This document shows positions 23,900-35,455 of a stretch of 64,000 bases of DNA, in pieces; the stretch's first letter is position 1; every line of letters begins with the position of its first letter. The notes beneath the pieces are model-generated. The model saw only the letters and a list, made by a program, of their open reading frames with translations, did no database searches and had not been told where the DNA came from. The stretch spans positions 455,471 through 519,470 of the forward strand of contig QANU01013918.1 in the NCBI GenBank assembly GCA_003254905.1. The letters run 5' to 3'. A program made the position numbers and the translations under genes. Origin of the DNA: Nissolia schottii (lineage: Eukaryota; Streptophyta; Magnoliopsida; Fabales; Fabaceae).

Positions 23900-24545
23900 T
23901 TGTGTAAATAGTAGGCGCCCCATTTGTACAAGATGTAATGTTACATAAGGCCTATAGGGTGTCGGTCATGTCATGTCTGGGGGCAATTAGAAGCATCAGT
24001 CATGTCTAGAGCCTAGCAAGCATGTCAGAGTTTGTTATGTCAGTTGTGTCCTTTTTCATTCCTTGTCCTCACGCCTAGTCAGTGTATATCAAGCAGGTAG
24101 CTATAAGGGTGGATATGGAATATCAGAGAAGCACAACTGAAGCATGGTAAGGTCAGAAGCGAGAAGGTCGTGACATTTGGGGACCAGATGTCTTAAGGAA
24201 GGAAGATTGTGGCGACCCTTAGAAGAGATAGAGAAAAAAAAAGAGAAGGGCATCTTTCTTGAGACGCAGAGAGCACGCGAAATGCTAGTTATAGGACAAT
24301 CTCACAAGAGACGTATAGTCATCTCACCCGAGACGATAAACAGGGAAGGCGAAAGTGGTTTCTAGAGCTCATCTTGCGCGAGATGATGTTTACATGGGTT
24401 CATCTTGCGCGAGACGAGTGCGGGAATTAGTCCCACATCAATTAACGTTGTAGAAATGAGTCTCCTCTTCTCCCTATATATAGAGGCTTCCGTAAGGGAA
24501 CTAGTCCCTTGCATGTCAGCCATTACCCTAAGTTGGGGCGTGACA
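23900..24545 (+). mobile_element. Putative solo LTR with palindromic words
   Basis: The block runs from TGTAAATAGTAGGCGCCCC to GGGGCGTGACA and so has TG...CA ends. It is flanked by GATTG and GATTC, a 4/5 match for a 5-bp target duplication. It interrupts the Copia pol end on its left. It contains a TATA box (CTATATATAG, about 24473-24482) with a leader after it, and five 16-bp imperfect palindromes. No coding sequence is convincing. The exact left edge may be off by a few bases. Confidence 0.5.
24251..24416. repeat. Five imperfect palindromes CATCTYRCNNGAGAYG
   Basis: The five 16-bp copies are 24251-24266, 24299-24314, 24320-24335, 24370-24385 and 24401-24416. The fourth is CATCTTGCGCGAGATG, a near-perfect palindrome; the others share its outer CATCT/GAGAYG arms. 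Confidence 0.85.
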
Positions 24546-25330
24546 GATTCTATTATGAAAGTACACCTTTTTGTTTGCTGTTGTATATATCTGCTATAAT
24601 GGATACGAATATTGTTGTCAATGCTTCCCTAGTTGCCTTTTTTGCCAGTAATCTTGTGTCTCTCCTTAGAGACATTCTTTCTGGTAATACTTCTGCTACT
24701 TTATCCACCACCTTAGGTAATACATGGTATTTTGATTTTGCTTGTTGTAACCACATGACATCCACATCTTGCCAGTTCTCATCCATGCCAACTGCTAAAT
24801 TTGCATCCTCTATACATACTGTTGATGGGTCTCTTATGCAAGCTATTCATATGGGTTCTATCTCTTTGAGGAACCTCACTTTGGCCAACACCTACCTCAT
24901 CACCAAATTAAATTTCAATCTCATTTATATGGGTCAGTTATGTGATCTTGGTTATGTGATCATATTCTCTTCTTCTAGTTGTCGTCTGTAGGACTAACGA
25001 ATGGGACAAATCTTCGAGACTTGATGAAAGGTTGGAAGACTATTTGAGCTAACTAGCCTTTACATACCTTCTACATCAAACCTTTGCATTGCTTCTACAT
25101 GCTCTTCCCTTCATTTGTGGCATCAACGTCTTGCTTTCAACTCCTTAGGAAAAATACGTTCTCTCATTTCTCAAGGACCCTAGATTGGTTAATAATGAAT
25201 GTTTTAATTGTGTTTCTTGCCAAACTGCCAAACAACCTACATTATCTTTTCTTAGAAGTACTTCTATTTCTGATTTTCTTTTTTTGGTTCACAACCAAGG
25301 TGTCCACCAGTGCGATCCATGACTAATCTC
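24546..25330 (+). mobile_element. Copia fragment, protease and pre-integrase region
   Basis: The plus-strand frames encode parts of a Copia gag-pol polyprotein. About 24725-24990 is the protease-side region (WYFDFACCNHMTS), and about 25080-25250 is the GAG-pre-integrase part (CVSCQTAKQPT). It lies opposite in orientation to the RT fragment at 18.3-20 kb and may belong to the same family. It is a broken fossil lacking LTRs of its own. Confidence 0.75.
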
Positions 25331-25339
25331 TTCGCTGGC

Positions 25340-25475
25340 TTGTAGGCACCTCTAAGGGTAGGACAATTGGCCTAGAGATTTAAAGCCTCCATACCCAAAG
25401 CCAAGGATCGAACCCCCTGACAAGTAGTTAAGGGAGGATGAAGTCCTTTGGTCAACCACACCCCTAAGTTCCAAT
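25340..25475 (-). mobile_element. Possible tRNA-derived SINE
   Basis: On the minus strand a perfect pol III B box, GGTTCGATCC (25405-25414), lies about 45 bp downstream of a GGTGTGGTTGACCAAAGG region that resembles a weak A box. The block is inserted between two Copia integrase pieces. A tail and target duplication could not be made out, so the SINE call is tentative. Confidence 0.45.
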
Positions 25476-25479
25476 TTTT

Positions 25480-25632
25480 CTTTTGATCTTGTGCATTTTG
25501 ACATTTAGGGACCAACTCCTACTTCCACAATGGGGGGATCTCAAAACAAAAAGTATCGAGATCCTCCCATTGCGGGAGTAAGAGCTAGTGTCCAAACGTC
25601 AGAATGCACAATATCAAAAGGAGAATCATAAA
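25480..25632. mobile_element. Copia integrase fragments in inverted orientation
   Basis: Plus-strand 25480-25550 encodes an integrase start (PFDLVHF...GPTPTSTMGGS). The adjacent 25553-25632 encodes a related piece on the minus strand (PFDIVHSDVW...AMGGSRYF). The two form a head-to-head inverted pair, fossil and broken. Confidence 0.75.
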
Positions 25633-25836
25633 TGTAGGCATGTAGTCACCATTGTCTAAGTAAGTGTTTGTGAGAAACAAAATAGGAAAATATATTTGAA
25701 TATGTTCAATGTATTTTGTTGTGTTTTGTACAAGAAGTGTGAGGCTATTTATAGGCTTAGAGTTGAATTAATACATAATGACAAAAATTAATATAAGGAA
25801 ATACAATATAACCAAATCAACCTAAATATGTTAAAA
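25633..25836 (-). mobile_element. Copia LTR, second copy
   Basis: Closely related to the LTR at 18327-18551 and in the same orientation, but about 20 bp shorter. It contains the TATA box CCTATAAATAG. On the minus strand it is followed directly by integrase rather than by a primer binding site and gag, so the structure is rearranged. It is either the other LTR of the 18.3 kb element or a separate fossil. Confidence 0.75.
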
Positions 25837-25899
25837 GTGTTAATTTTCAATTATATGAGTGTTAAACATGATAGTAACTGGGATTAGATCTTTACATGA

Positions 25900-27050
25900 A
25901 GGTCAAAAAATGGATCCTCTCTCTCACGTAAATTTTTGACATAACTTTATCATGTGTGATCCCTCATCATTTATTTTTTTCCTTGCTTATATCATATGCA
26001 GGAACTTTATTATTATTTTAAATATTTCAAAGTTAAAATATAATTATTTTGATTAAGCCTTATTTCACACATGCTAACATCTTTACTTGGCTGTTACTTA
26101 ACTTTATTATATTAACACCTAATTATTTCTTTGTTGAACGTTATCTTTATATCAATGTACATTTATCAAATTTGATGGAGAATACTTCGTTTACTATTTC
26201 ATTCTTTCAAGCATATATATATTGTCAAGGGTTTAACGTTGAGTGGACCACAATCAAGAATATTTTGTATTTTACTATATAAATATGAGATGAGATGAGG
26301 TTAAAAACCAGAAAAGATATTTAGCCATAGTGTGGGTGGTTTTCTTTTATTGTTTTCATTTGTATGATTTTGGTGATAAAATTGTCACTGCCCTTAATGA
26401 TTTCAACAGGTGACAGAGTTAAAAATTGTCACTGGTAGGACAATTTTTGTATTTGTTAGCGTTGCGTCACCTGTCGTCGTCAGGTTTTCATGTTTTTTTT
26501 TTAAAAAGAAAACTTAAAATCGCTAAGGGAGTGATGATTTCAATACCAAAACTATACAAATGTTATAAAAAAAATAGTTTATATTATTGTGTTATCTATT
26601 TTTTCAACTCATATATAAGTATAAACCTCGAATAGCGGAGAAGATGCAAAAGTCATGCACATACAAAATTATTTTCTATTCTTAGTTCCCATAAACAATC
26701 CTTGTAAGTTGTTCTTGTAGCCCCCTTAGTTCAAGTGTAGAGTTAGTGGGAAGTGACTGGGGAGGATTAGTCATGAAGACCATCTGCACTGAGTTATTAA
26801 CTAGTGGTGACAAAATACACTTAAGCTCAGTGCCTAGTGCCTAGTACGCTTCAGCAAAATAAATAAGAATCTCTAATTTTATTGTGTTATTTATTTATTT
26901 TGTTGTTGAGAATTAAGTTTTATTTCAATATTATTTATATTATTTGAGTAAATATTTTTAACATCATATATGAGTCTTATTTTTTTTAATTAATAATAAA
27001 AAATCACACATGACAAAATTATGTAAAAAATTTATATAAGAGGGTTCATT
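25900..27050. mobile_element. Possible DNA element bounded by inverted repeats of about 70 bp
   Basis: Sequence 25910-25980 (CTCACGTAAATTTTTGACATA, then ATCATGTGTGATCCC) matches the reverse complement of about 26975-27045 (TACATAATTTTGTCATGTG) at roughly three quarters of positions. The 1 kb between them has no convincing gene. This could be an old foldback element or two unrelated MITE halves. Confidence 0.35.
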
Positions 27051-28221
27051 CCCATTAAAATAAAATGTTAATTCCTCACTCACATAACTAATATTCTTAT
27101 TTATTTGAACAGTAATCATCTCATGTTAAATCATTAGTCAAAAATAGAACGAATAATGAATGGAACCGTGTTGCTCGCCTGATAAGGTCCACTAATTCCC
27201 TGCCCTGCCCTGCCCTGCCCATCTGTGAAATGATATTGGCAGCAGGAAAGGGTCCAGTGCCCCTCTTCCCCTGTTCTACCCATGCACCATGTAACCACAA
27301 TCTCCCCCTTCTGATACATGCACAGGGCCTTTTTATTCCATTCCGTGACCATACCAACAGTTTGCTATCCCACTATAGATTTCCTTTGATTTTAATAATA
27401 TAAATATATGCAATGTATATATTTATGTTCCTTAGTACCCTCAAACTTTATTGTCAGTGAATATATCCTGTAAGTTGGGATTAAAGGTCAAAGAGACCAT
27501 GATAATCTTCCTGCAGCTACAAGACAGCATCGGAAATGTCAGTCACGCACACACATGAAAATTGTAAGTGTGTGGCAAACGGGGAAGTTATTTCTCTTGA
27601 AAAAGTTTTCATGTGAAAATTAAATATAAGAATTTAATTTTTATTCATTGATACTGTAAAATATTTTTATATTGTCAATCAATCAAATTTTGTCACATTA
27701 GCATAAATAATTGATTTTCTCTTTCACTCTTTCAAAAGTCATGTATATCGATAAGTTTTAAATATGATTTTATTGCTCAAAATTCAAACAAGGGAAAGGG
27801 TTACCACTAGATAGATCCCCAAGCAATTGAGAAGCAAACAATTCTGTAAGGTAAAGAAAACTTCATTAAAACCTCTCAGAGAAATTTAGTGAGACAAATC
27901 CTTATTTTTTTAATAGAGAAAAGAGTGTCAACCCTTCCAATTTAACATAATCAACTACAATATAGTTTAAATCAGGGACCTATCAATAAGTCAAGTACAT
28001 AGGCATCAATAACACACAAGGCTTATAGACTCAACACGAGCACGAAAAACAAAATATGCTCCTAGTATAACTTAGCCCAATTTGTTCCACCCCTTCAGTT
28101 AATAGTGAAAGATCACATTTAATCTTACATGACAATAATTTTAATTGAGAAAATTTACTCCCAACAAACAGGGCCTTCGGAAATAAAAAAAAAGTCAAAC
28201 AAATCATAGCAAACCTGTGGA
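27050..28221. other. Intergenic DNA
   Basis: No gene is seen. A (CCCTG)n repeat of about four units lies at 27199-27220. Overlapping open frames around 27121-27357 arise from this slightly GC-richer patch and have no recognisable domain. Confidence 0.6.
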
Positions 28222-28678
28222 TAGGGTGTTTATGACCTAGATTGGTTTGATAACTTGACCGGACATAAAACTTCTTTCATTGGAATTGGGTCATAAGATT
28301 TAACCTGGTGCACTTTTTGGACTGAGTTTGGGTCATACTTTGGGTTAATTTGACTCGACTTGAAACTATGTATTTTATCTAAAGTTATATATTTTATATA
28401 AAAATATGTTATTTTTTTATTAATATGATTTGTTTTCAAACATGTTATAAAATATCTTTTGAATTTTGTTTTTTATAAAATTTTATGATTTTGTTATATA
28501 TCATGTTCAAATCTTTAAAAGTAATTTTGAATTCGAATTAACCCAATTTGATCCATCACTAATCAGATTGCTATCAAACTAGTTCTCAGAGTTCAAAAAA
28601 TGACCCAATAAAAAATATGGTAAAGTTTAGATTCGGCCAAACCAGATCCAACCCGGCATTCACACCCCCCACTTGAGA
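28222..28678. mobile_element. Non-autonomous hAT-like element (tentative)
   Basis: The block begins TAGGGTGTTTATGACC and its other end reads GGGGGGTGTGAATGCC on the opposite strand, an imperfect terminal inverted repeat. Subterminal GACTCGACTTG and GATCCAACCCGG words are like those in the hAT element that follows. No clear 8-bp duplication was found. Confidence 0.4.
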
Positions 28679-28717
28679 ACGAAGTTTTGGTACTTTTACC
28701 TGCTTGTGCATGCATAT

Positions 28718-31700
28718 TAGGGCTGCTCACAGCTCGGGTCGACCTACAAAAATCGCAAAATACGTCCAATTAGATGTATATGGATCGAGTCAGGTTGGAT
28801 GACTTGAAATAAGCAGGCACACTACGAGCTTCAAATCCGCCTTACTCAACCCGACCAATTAAACTAAAAAACATAGCGTGAGAGGAATCTCATTCTCATA
28901 TTGCTCTTCTCTCAGTTCTTTTATCTCTCTCACCAACTCATTCTCAATTCTTTCTTCTCTCTCAAAGCTTTGCCTGTGGCTACACCTCTGTCTCACTCTC
29001 TCTTGTCGCGTCGTTTCTCCCTTATCTTCTCCCGTTGTCGACGGCCGACGCATCGTTTCTCTCACTTCCTCTCTCACAGTGTCACCTTACTCCACTCTGT
29101 CGTTTCTCCCTCACCTCCTCCCATCGTCGACGTGTACACTCACCCTTCTACCGCTCAAACTCCGACCACTGTACGCTCAGCCTCCTGCCGCTTGTGCCTT
29201 GTGGTAAGAGTCACTAACTCAAGTCTTCCCTGAGTTCCCTCCCTATAATTTCTATTTTTCTTAGGGTTTCGATTTTTTTTAATTCTATAAAATTGGTGAG
29301 TTACTAATTTGATTTGTTAAAATTGTTAATTTTTTAATTTAGTGTAATGTTTTAATTCTTGATCTTGTAAAACTAATTTTTTATTGTTAAAACCCTAGGG
29401 TTTTTGTTGTTAAATTCTTGATGGCTAATTGTTATTTTCAAATTGCCATTATATTTATTTCTTCATTGAGTCTTCTTTACAATGGATGGAAGTAGTCATG
29501 TTGGGAGTGCTCCCACTCCTCCATAAATATCTCCAAACAGTGAAGCCCTAAATTCAACAGCAATGGGGGGGGGGATGGAGGCTGCCCCTGCACCTAAACC
29601 TGCGCCAAAGCCATCGATGGAAGGTGAAGACAATGCTCCAATGAAGGTAACTAAACGAAGACTTACTACAAAGTGTTGGAAACATTTTACTAGGGATGCT
29701 AAAACTCAAAAGAAATATGCAATCATTGTGGGGTAGAATATGATTATAGTACTTCCAAAGTGAGTGGCAATTTAAACCTCAATAGGCATATGCAAATTTG
29801 TAAAAAGAACCTTGAGAATCAAGGAGTTGATAAAAACAAAAGCTTTAGTTTTGGGAAAATCGAGTGATGATTCGACTATTTCATTGAACCTTGCAGAGTT
29901 TAGCCCAAGAAAAAACTAGGCTTGCGCTAGCTAAAATGATAGCCATTATGGAGATTCCCTTTAGATTTGTGGATCATCTTAAATTTATGGATTTTATGAG
30001 TATTGCATCCCCGTGATTTAAAGTCCCTAGTCATTGAACAATTTCCAGAGATGTGAGGGAGTTGTTTGAACTAGAGAAAACTAAATTGAAGTCCATATTG
30101 TCAACAAACCAATAAAGGGTTTCATTCACAACTAACACATGGAATTCAATTCAGCACTTAAATTACATGTGTGTGACTGCTCTTTACATTGATGAGGAGT
30201 GGTGTTGCAAAAGAAAATCCTTAGTTTTGCTACGATTGGAGATCACAAGGGTGATATCATTGGGAAAGCATTAGATAGTTGCATAAAATATTGGGGTATT
30301 TCAAATATTTCTTGTTTGATTGTGGATAATGCTTGTGCAAATAACACTGTTATGCCTTATTTGTTGAGGGGTTTGAGTCATTAGGGTGGTTCCATCATGC
30401 TTAAGAGGAAATACATACATATGAGGTGTGTTGCACATATTTTGAATCTTATTGTGGATGAAGGATTGAAGGAACTAGATGTCTCCATATTGAAAATAAG
30501 GGCTGCTTGTAAATATGTAAGGTCATCACCATCTAGATTGAAGGCTTTTGAGTAACATATTAAAGAGGTAAACATAACTAGTACACAAAAACTAGTTTTA
30601 GATGTGCCTACTAGATGGAATTCAACATACATGATGTTAAAAGTGGCTGAGAAGTTTGATATAGCTTTTGAGTGCCTTGCACATTTAGATCCTTCATTTG
30701 TGAGTGCACTTGAGGAAATTGCTTTGCCTCTTAATCCTGATGATGAAGAGATTGAGAAAGGACCTCCTAATCATGATGACTGGAAGCGTGAATGAATCTT
30801 TGAAGTTCTTGCAAATTTTTTATGATGCTACAATTTGTTTTTCCTCTTCATTGCATCCCACTTCAAATGTCTTCTTTCATAGAATGTTTGCAATTCAAAT
30901 TACTTTGGTGAATTGGTGTCTAGGGGAGGACCAAGTCTTGAGGAATATGGCATATAACATTAATGAAAAGTTTGATAAGTATTGATATGTTCATGGTAGT
31001 TTAAACTATCTTTTGCTAGTGGCATTTATTCTTGATCTAAGGTAAAAGTTGGATTGTGTAGAGTTTTGTTTGACCGATATGATAAAAAAATGGTCAAGTG
31101 ATTCGGGTCGATGAAATAGTGACGAAGTTGAAAGACTTGATGGAGAAGTTGGTTGAACAATATTAAAAAATGAATGTCATTGATGATGATGCTAGTAGTA
31201 GTATTGGTGGTGGATCATGGTCTCAAGTTGGAAGTACTACTACTAGTGTTAATAGTATTAGTACTATTGCCACTAGTGTTGAAGATAGGTTGAGACTAAA
31301 GGTGAAACAAAAACAAGGTGCGTTAAAAAAGAATGAGTTGGAGAGATATTTGGAAGACAAGGTTGAGGAAGGTGGTAAAGACTTTGATATTTTGAAATGG
31401 TGGAGTTTGAAGATAAGGAAGTATAACATTCTATCTCGCATAGCTAGAGATGTATTGGCCATTCCAGTGTCTACGGTGTCATCTGAGTCTGCTTTTAGCA
31501 CGGGAGGTCGTGTGATTGATCCTTCACATAGTGTGTTAGCTAACACCATAGTGAATGCTTTGATTTGCATGCAAAATTGGTTAAGGCATCAAGACTCTAA
31601 ATTTAAGAAGGAGATGTCTCCTCCTCAAGTACACGAACAAGGTATAATTATATAATTATTTTTGTTTTGAATTGTTGGTTAAGGCTTTTACTTTGTTATT

Positions 31701-32706
31701 TTATCTCTAAATAAATTCTTGTTTGTTGACTTCTTTTGTTAGACGTAGACATGGCAGAAGTTTCAGAAGTTGAAGCATTTGAATTTGATGAAGTTTTATT
31801 CCAACAATTATTAGCTGAGTCATTAGGTAAAGACTTGATATACATTTGTTGGTTTTAGCTTTGTTGGTTTGTTTTTTACTTTGATATTTAGAAATTATAA
31901 GTTGGCTTTTTTGTTGGTTTGATTTATTTTAAAGACAGGGGAACAACCTTGTTGGTTCTTAATTGCTTAACGAATTTAGTTTAAAAGATTTTCATTCACT
32001 TCAGGACATAGCATATTGGATTTTGTAGCAGAACTTCAATTGCAATTTATGCTAATGTGCTTTGTCAAGATGCCTTCTTTCTAGAGTTTTTTGGGAAAAT
32101 TCCTAAATCTAGTTTTGACTTTCACTTGTTTTTATATTAGCTAGCTTTGTGTTCTCTAATCCTTCATTATTTTGTTGCAATGTTGAACATGAATCACTAC
32201 AATGCCAAGGGCCCAATCAAGCCACCCTTTTTAGTGGCAACCATGAGGTTCACTCTTGAGGTTAATTACACTGTGCTTTGTTTGTAGAAGAGGATATATT
32301 TTCATGTTTGGATTAGTTTTTAACACATTTTTTATGGGATAATATTTTTTTATTTGTAGTGAAAGTGAAGTATGAGACAATGTTTTTTGGTAGTAGTGAA
32401 AATGAAGTATGAGACATGATATTTGTAGTGATTATGAGACAATAGATATTTATATTTATTTGTTTTTTTATATGTAATGAACTGAATTTTGAATTATGAA
32501 TTATGAATTATGAAACATGTTTCTCCAAATTTTAAAAAGAAAGACGGTTAACCGTCGATCCGACCCAATCTGACTCGTTTACTATTGGATAAGGTCATAT
32601 CGGATAACCTGGTCGAAAAGTAGCAAGACTGATCCGCCCATCAAATTAGTCAGTCGGATAACCTTGCTGATCAGGTCAGACCTAATCCGACCCATGAGCA
32701 GCTTTT
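28718..32706 (+). mobile_element. hAT DNA transposon with decayed transposase
   Basis: An Ac/hAT superfamily cut-and-paste transposon of about 4 kb. The left end TAGGGCTGCTCACAG and the right end, on the opposite strand, AAAGCTGCTCATGGG share GCTGCTCA. CCGACCC/GGGTCGG-type words fill the subterminal regions at both sides. The CT-rich stretch 28870-29230 is probably the transposase leader and 29482 the likely start. No clean 8-bp target duplication was found, which fits an old copy. Confidence 0.8.
29482..31855 (+). pseudogene. hAT transposase (RICESLEEPER-type) pseudogene
   Basis: The transposase would bind the element ends and move it. Parts in order: start MDGSSHVGSAPTPP, a BED zinc finger (about 29670-29810; WKHFTRDAK, then NLNRHMQIC), an RNase H-like core (about 30130-31000; DEEWCCKRK, PTRWNSTYMML), and the C-terminal hAT dimerisation domain (about 31330-31600; YNILSRIARDVLAIPVSTVS, SESAFSTGGRVID). 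A last short exon (about 31742-31855) may follow an intron with GTATAATT donor and TTTTGTTAG acceptor. Several stops, the first at codon 15, and frameshifts break it, so it cannot make transposase. Domain order and length match plant domesticated-type and active hAT transposases. Confidence 0.85.
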
Positions 32707-33744
32707 TTTGTTGGTCCTCACCATAGAGAAAATCAATTAAGTGGACTTCAAAAATTAAATGATTAATTTCTACTATATGTTTTTTTGGTCCCTCTCCTAA
32801 GTTGCAATTATGAGCCCTTCCATGCCTCCCACGGTAACATGGGCTATTCAATCAAAGTTACTGCTCGAATATTATAAGACAACTAAGTCAATAATCAAAT
32901 GTTATGCACTACTGTACGCAGTGCCAATAATGTTTTATTGTTTTTTTGTTTCTCTATTTTTGGTGTTAGGACCACTACATGTCCTTTTTTATTCTCTTCT
33001 CACCTTGGACCAATCATCCCAGAAACTTCAGCCAGATAAAGATTGCAAAAGCCAAATTTCAGTGCCCCCTACACATGCTATGTGTTTCATTTGTTCATGC
33101 AATCTTCATCTCGATCCATCATTTTCTCGCTTTTTCCTAGTTGTTGTTGATCGAAGAAATTATTAGGTGCTTTTAAAAGGAGAGATTTTTTTTTTTAATT
33201 TTTTTTTTTACTGTGATCCATATATGTTTATTTGTCAAAGTAAAAAATTAAAGAGACATGAAAGACTTACAAAGTTGCGTGATAAATAATGAATAAATAT
33301 GAGCGCTTAATGTTTTGTTTATTTTTTTTTTAGTTTATATATATTTTAAAAGATTTTGTTGTATAAATAATTTTAATTATTTTTTTACAAAATCTTAAAA
33401 AATATAAAGAAAAATTGTATACAATAAAAAAGTAATTACTAATTATCCACCAACATTTAATATTAATTTTCTTTCTCCTCCACTCACTCTTCCTCATTCA
33501 CGCTCTTCTCCTTTTTGTTTTTTCGCTGCAATCACATACTCTCCTTTCATTTTTCGTTCAATTATTTCACCTACAATTACTTTTTTTTTCATTATGCTCT
33601 TTTCTTCTTCTCCATTTTCTCTTTTCTTGTTTTTTTTTTCATTTCTTGTTACTTTATTTGTTTCCAGCGTTGTTTGGGGTTTGTCTTAGTTTTTCTTTTT
33701 AAGACATTATGGAGAGCATAAACGAAGACATTATTCTTTTATTT
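32707..33744. other. Intergenic AT-rich DNA
   Basis: No gene supported. Open frames at 32810-33166 and 33515-33721 lack domains and lie in T-rich, pyrimidine-rich sequence. Confidence 0.55.
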
Positions 33745-33749
33745 ATGTT

Positions 33750-34320
33750 GTTCTATATATTTTGTAATGTTTCTGAATGGTGTAATTTTTTTTATTTGTG
33801 CTGTAATATTTATTTATGAGTGTTGTAATGTTAACTTATTTATTTGTTTTTGTGTGATGTAATGTTTATTTACGAGTGTTGTAATGTTTGTTTACGAATG
33901 TTGTAATATTTATTCTTGAGTGTTGTAATGTTTATTTTTTGTGGTGTAATATTTGAAATATCTGTTTGTGTGTAGTATAATGTATATTTATGAGTGAAAT
34001 AATGATTGATTATGTCTTCATTTTTGTGTGATGTAATGTTTGTTCATGTATAGTGTAATGTTTTAGTTTGTGTGAGTTTTATTTTTTTTGTGTTTGATAA
34101 TGTTTGTTTATTTGTTCTTTAACATTTGTTTATCTACTTTGTAATGTTTGTTTACGAGAGAGCGTGAGTGCACATGTTTTAAAATGTAAGTGGAGGCAAG
34201 AGAGAGTGTGCAACCATTATTTTTTTGGCATTTAATGCGTCTCGAGTCTCGTTTTATCTCGCTTTTGTACATGAAAATGTTTGTTCATCAGTTTTGTAAT
34301 ATTTATTGATTTATGTTTAA
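33750..34320. repeat. Degenerate tandem array, 22-bp unit
   Basis: Four adjacent 22-bp units of the form GTTGTAATGTTTGTTTACGAAT lie at 33856-33943. More diverged TGTAATGTTT copies continue on both sides for about 570 bp. This is a minisatellite-like array with no coding potential. Confidence 0.75.
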
Positions 34321-34857
34321 AATATTTATTCACACGTATGTAATTATGTAATATTGATAAACAATTAGTAAATAATTGAATGTACACGTAACTTCCCTAG
34401 AATAAAAGTAGAAATCAAATATTCCCTATCAATTTCTCTCCATTGATCAAGTATGTGTCCATGCATGAGTTGACAGTTTCACTTGCAGTAAAATGCATCA
34501 CATCAAGAGAACTTCCCTCAATTACCCATTTTGAGAACACTTTCATGATGAAATAAAGAAAAACCAAGTGTGCATTTGTGGTTAGCTTACATTCCTCATT
34601 ACGAGCAAACACACCTAAATTTTAAATTCAAAGTGTCAAGCTGGTAATATATATTCAAAAAATCAAAATGGCGTGGAGCCCTCGTATATAACTTATGTTT
34701 TCCAAATATAGACTTTGATTTGAATAATGAGTGCCACTTATATAGCAAAAATTGAAATTGCTCTCGGATCATGAGAAATTTTTGCATGTTTTAATATATA
34801 ATTATGTGACCTATCATGTATTTTAAGAGATATAAGTGTCCATTAACTATGTGTCAT

Positions 34858-35448
34858 GTCCAAGGTTATCAAACTCGAGAGTTTCAGTAAACTCATGGAG
34901 TTTCAGTAAACTAGAATCGTAAACTTGACTCGTAAACTCGTAAGAGTTTAAATACGCAAAAAAAATATGTTGTACGCAACATAATTAGGAATTAAATATG
35001 GTTAAATATTGTATTTATAATTGAAATTGAATAATGTTAACTTTAAATTAAATTAATGAAAGAAATATCATAAAATACATCTTAATGTATGACAATTAGT
35101 TGTTATGTCATACTTTATTTTGTACGTATATTATTTTATAGTTTGATAAAACATAGCCCAATTATGATAAATATATAAAATTAGCTTAATAAACTCAATA
35201 GATATTGCCTAACCTAAACAAAGTTAGATAAGTATCTAACAAAGTTACAAAATTTGTACATTTTGAGATAAACTCGTAAACTCGTAGGTAGATTTTAACT
35301 CGTAAACCCACTAGAAGAATCAAGAGTTTACTTAAACTCGTACGAATTTACCAAAAAAAGTTTACATAAGTGTTAACTCATTTTGTGTAGTAGAACCGTA
35401 AACTCGTAAGATTTTACGAGTTAACTCGAGAGTTTAACAACCATGGAC
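34858..35448. mobile_element. Non-autonomous DNA transposon, 591 bp
   Basis: The terminal inverted repeat is GTCCAAGGTTATCAAACTC on the left and GTCCATGGTTGTTAAACTC on the right (opposite strand), 16 of 19 matching. It is flanked by GTGTCAT (34851-34857) and GTGTCAC (35449-35455), a target duplication of 7-8 bp with one change. Both subterminal regions are filled with AACTCGTAAACTCGTAA-type repeats in both orientations. No transposase is encoded. Duplication length and subterminal repeats point to hAT, without proof. Confidence 0.78.
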
Positions 35449-35455
35449 GTGTCAC

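Larger units (their letters stand above)
20181..23905 (-). mobile_element. Second Copia lineage with an extra ORF after pol
   Basis: A minus-strand fossil. Its highest part (about 23905-23790) encodes the end of a Copia pol polyprotein (THDQFADILT motif). Downstream, about 23113-21870, is an additional ORF region with a basic start (MVASGSKRARTKNVGFG) and a middle part (FVSLHGPYYPELVKVFY) typical of the family annotated as putative plant transposon protein. Non-coding sequence with phrases such as CCTAAGAGGGGGTGAATTAGG near 20190 follows, resembling the 3' region or LTR of SIRE-like soybean Copia elements. An extra gene placed after pol is the layout of SIRE/Agrovirus Copia elements, but an envelope identity cannot be claimed. 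The copy is broken and both LTR limits are uncertain. Two clusters of TAATCGATTA words flank the extra ORF. Confidence 0.7.

Noticed and set aside
28859-29233. Overlapping open frames on both strands
   Set aside because: They are translations of the CT-rich leader of the hAT transposase.
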